Assembly (NCBI GenBank): GCA_022600695.1
Contig: JAHZJY010000332.1
Span: 1-9,391 of the forward strand
Reading direction: 5' to 3'
Source of the DNA: Actinomycetes bacterium
Lineage (GTDB): Bacteria > Actinomycetota > Actinomycetes > Mycobacteriales > Mycobacteriaceae
DNA length: 9,391 nt
The notes below the pieces were generated by a model. That model was not told where the DNA came from, did not search any database, and worked only from the letters and a program-made list of their open reading frames with translations. Position numbers and translations under genes: made by a program. Below are positions 9,355-9,391 of this stretch, in pieces; positions within the stretch are counted from its first letter, which is position 1; the number at the start of each line of letters is the position of its first letter.

Positions 9355-9391
9355 TCGCCTTGCCATCAACGTCACCGACAACAATGCCTGA
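9355..9391. other. Unassigned 37-base tail after pgk
   Basis: No hairpin terminator, promoter motif or ribosome binding site is visible. An ATG at 9384 is too close to the window end, and lacks a Shine-Dalgarno, to be called a gene start. Confidence 0.5.

Overview
The window is high-GC, densely coded chromosomal DNA from a mycobacterium. The predicted RibH, UvrC, RapZ, CuvA, WhiA, Gap and Pgk proteins follow the Mycobacterium tuberculosis proteins (recalled, not searched) almost colinearly, and the gene order resembles the Rv1415-Rv1437 core. Two departures from the H37Rv layout suggest a non-tuberculous, Mycolicibacterium-like species. There is no lprH/Rv1419 pair between the PH-domain gene and uvrC, and a single DUF2236 gene replaces the long block between whiA and gap. 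I see no mobile element, tRNA, rRNA or CRISPR array.

Layout: (1) bases 1-1050 hold the end of a riboflavin operon: the C-terminus of RibBA, complete ribH, and a small two-helix membrane protein with a bacterial PH-like domain, overlapping ribH by ATGA. (2) bases 1061-6001 hold uvrC (nucleotide excision repair) followed by the conserved trio rapZ-cuvA-whiA, tightly packed and co-directional. A TANNNT motif at the end of the PH-domain gene could start a leaderless uvrC transcript. (3) bases 6002-6088 are a short convergent intergenic region with a tandem 18-bp repeat and a GC-rich hairpin. (4) bases 6089-6994, minus strand, encode a DUF2236/MpaB-family putative haem oxygenase, apparently from a leaderless promoter. 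(5) bases 6995-7099 are a divergent promoter region with a 16-bp inverted repeat. (6) bases 7100-9354 hold gap and pgk, 14 bases apart, two successive glycolytic steps. The last 37 bases hold no supportable feature.

The genes are mostly housekeeping: riboflavin synthesis, DNA repair, the cell-wall/sporulation-type regulators RapZ-CuvA-WhiA, and lower glycolysis. I found no clearly new multi-gene system. The items most worth a second look are the rapZ translation start (a hexapeptide ORF inside a threefold ATG-containing repeat), a patch of unusual codons at the catalytic cysteine of gap, the palindrome between the divergent DUF2236 and gap promoters, and the two candidate leaderless starts.
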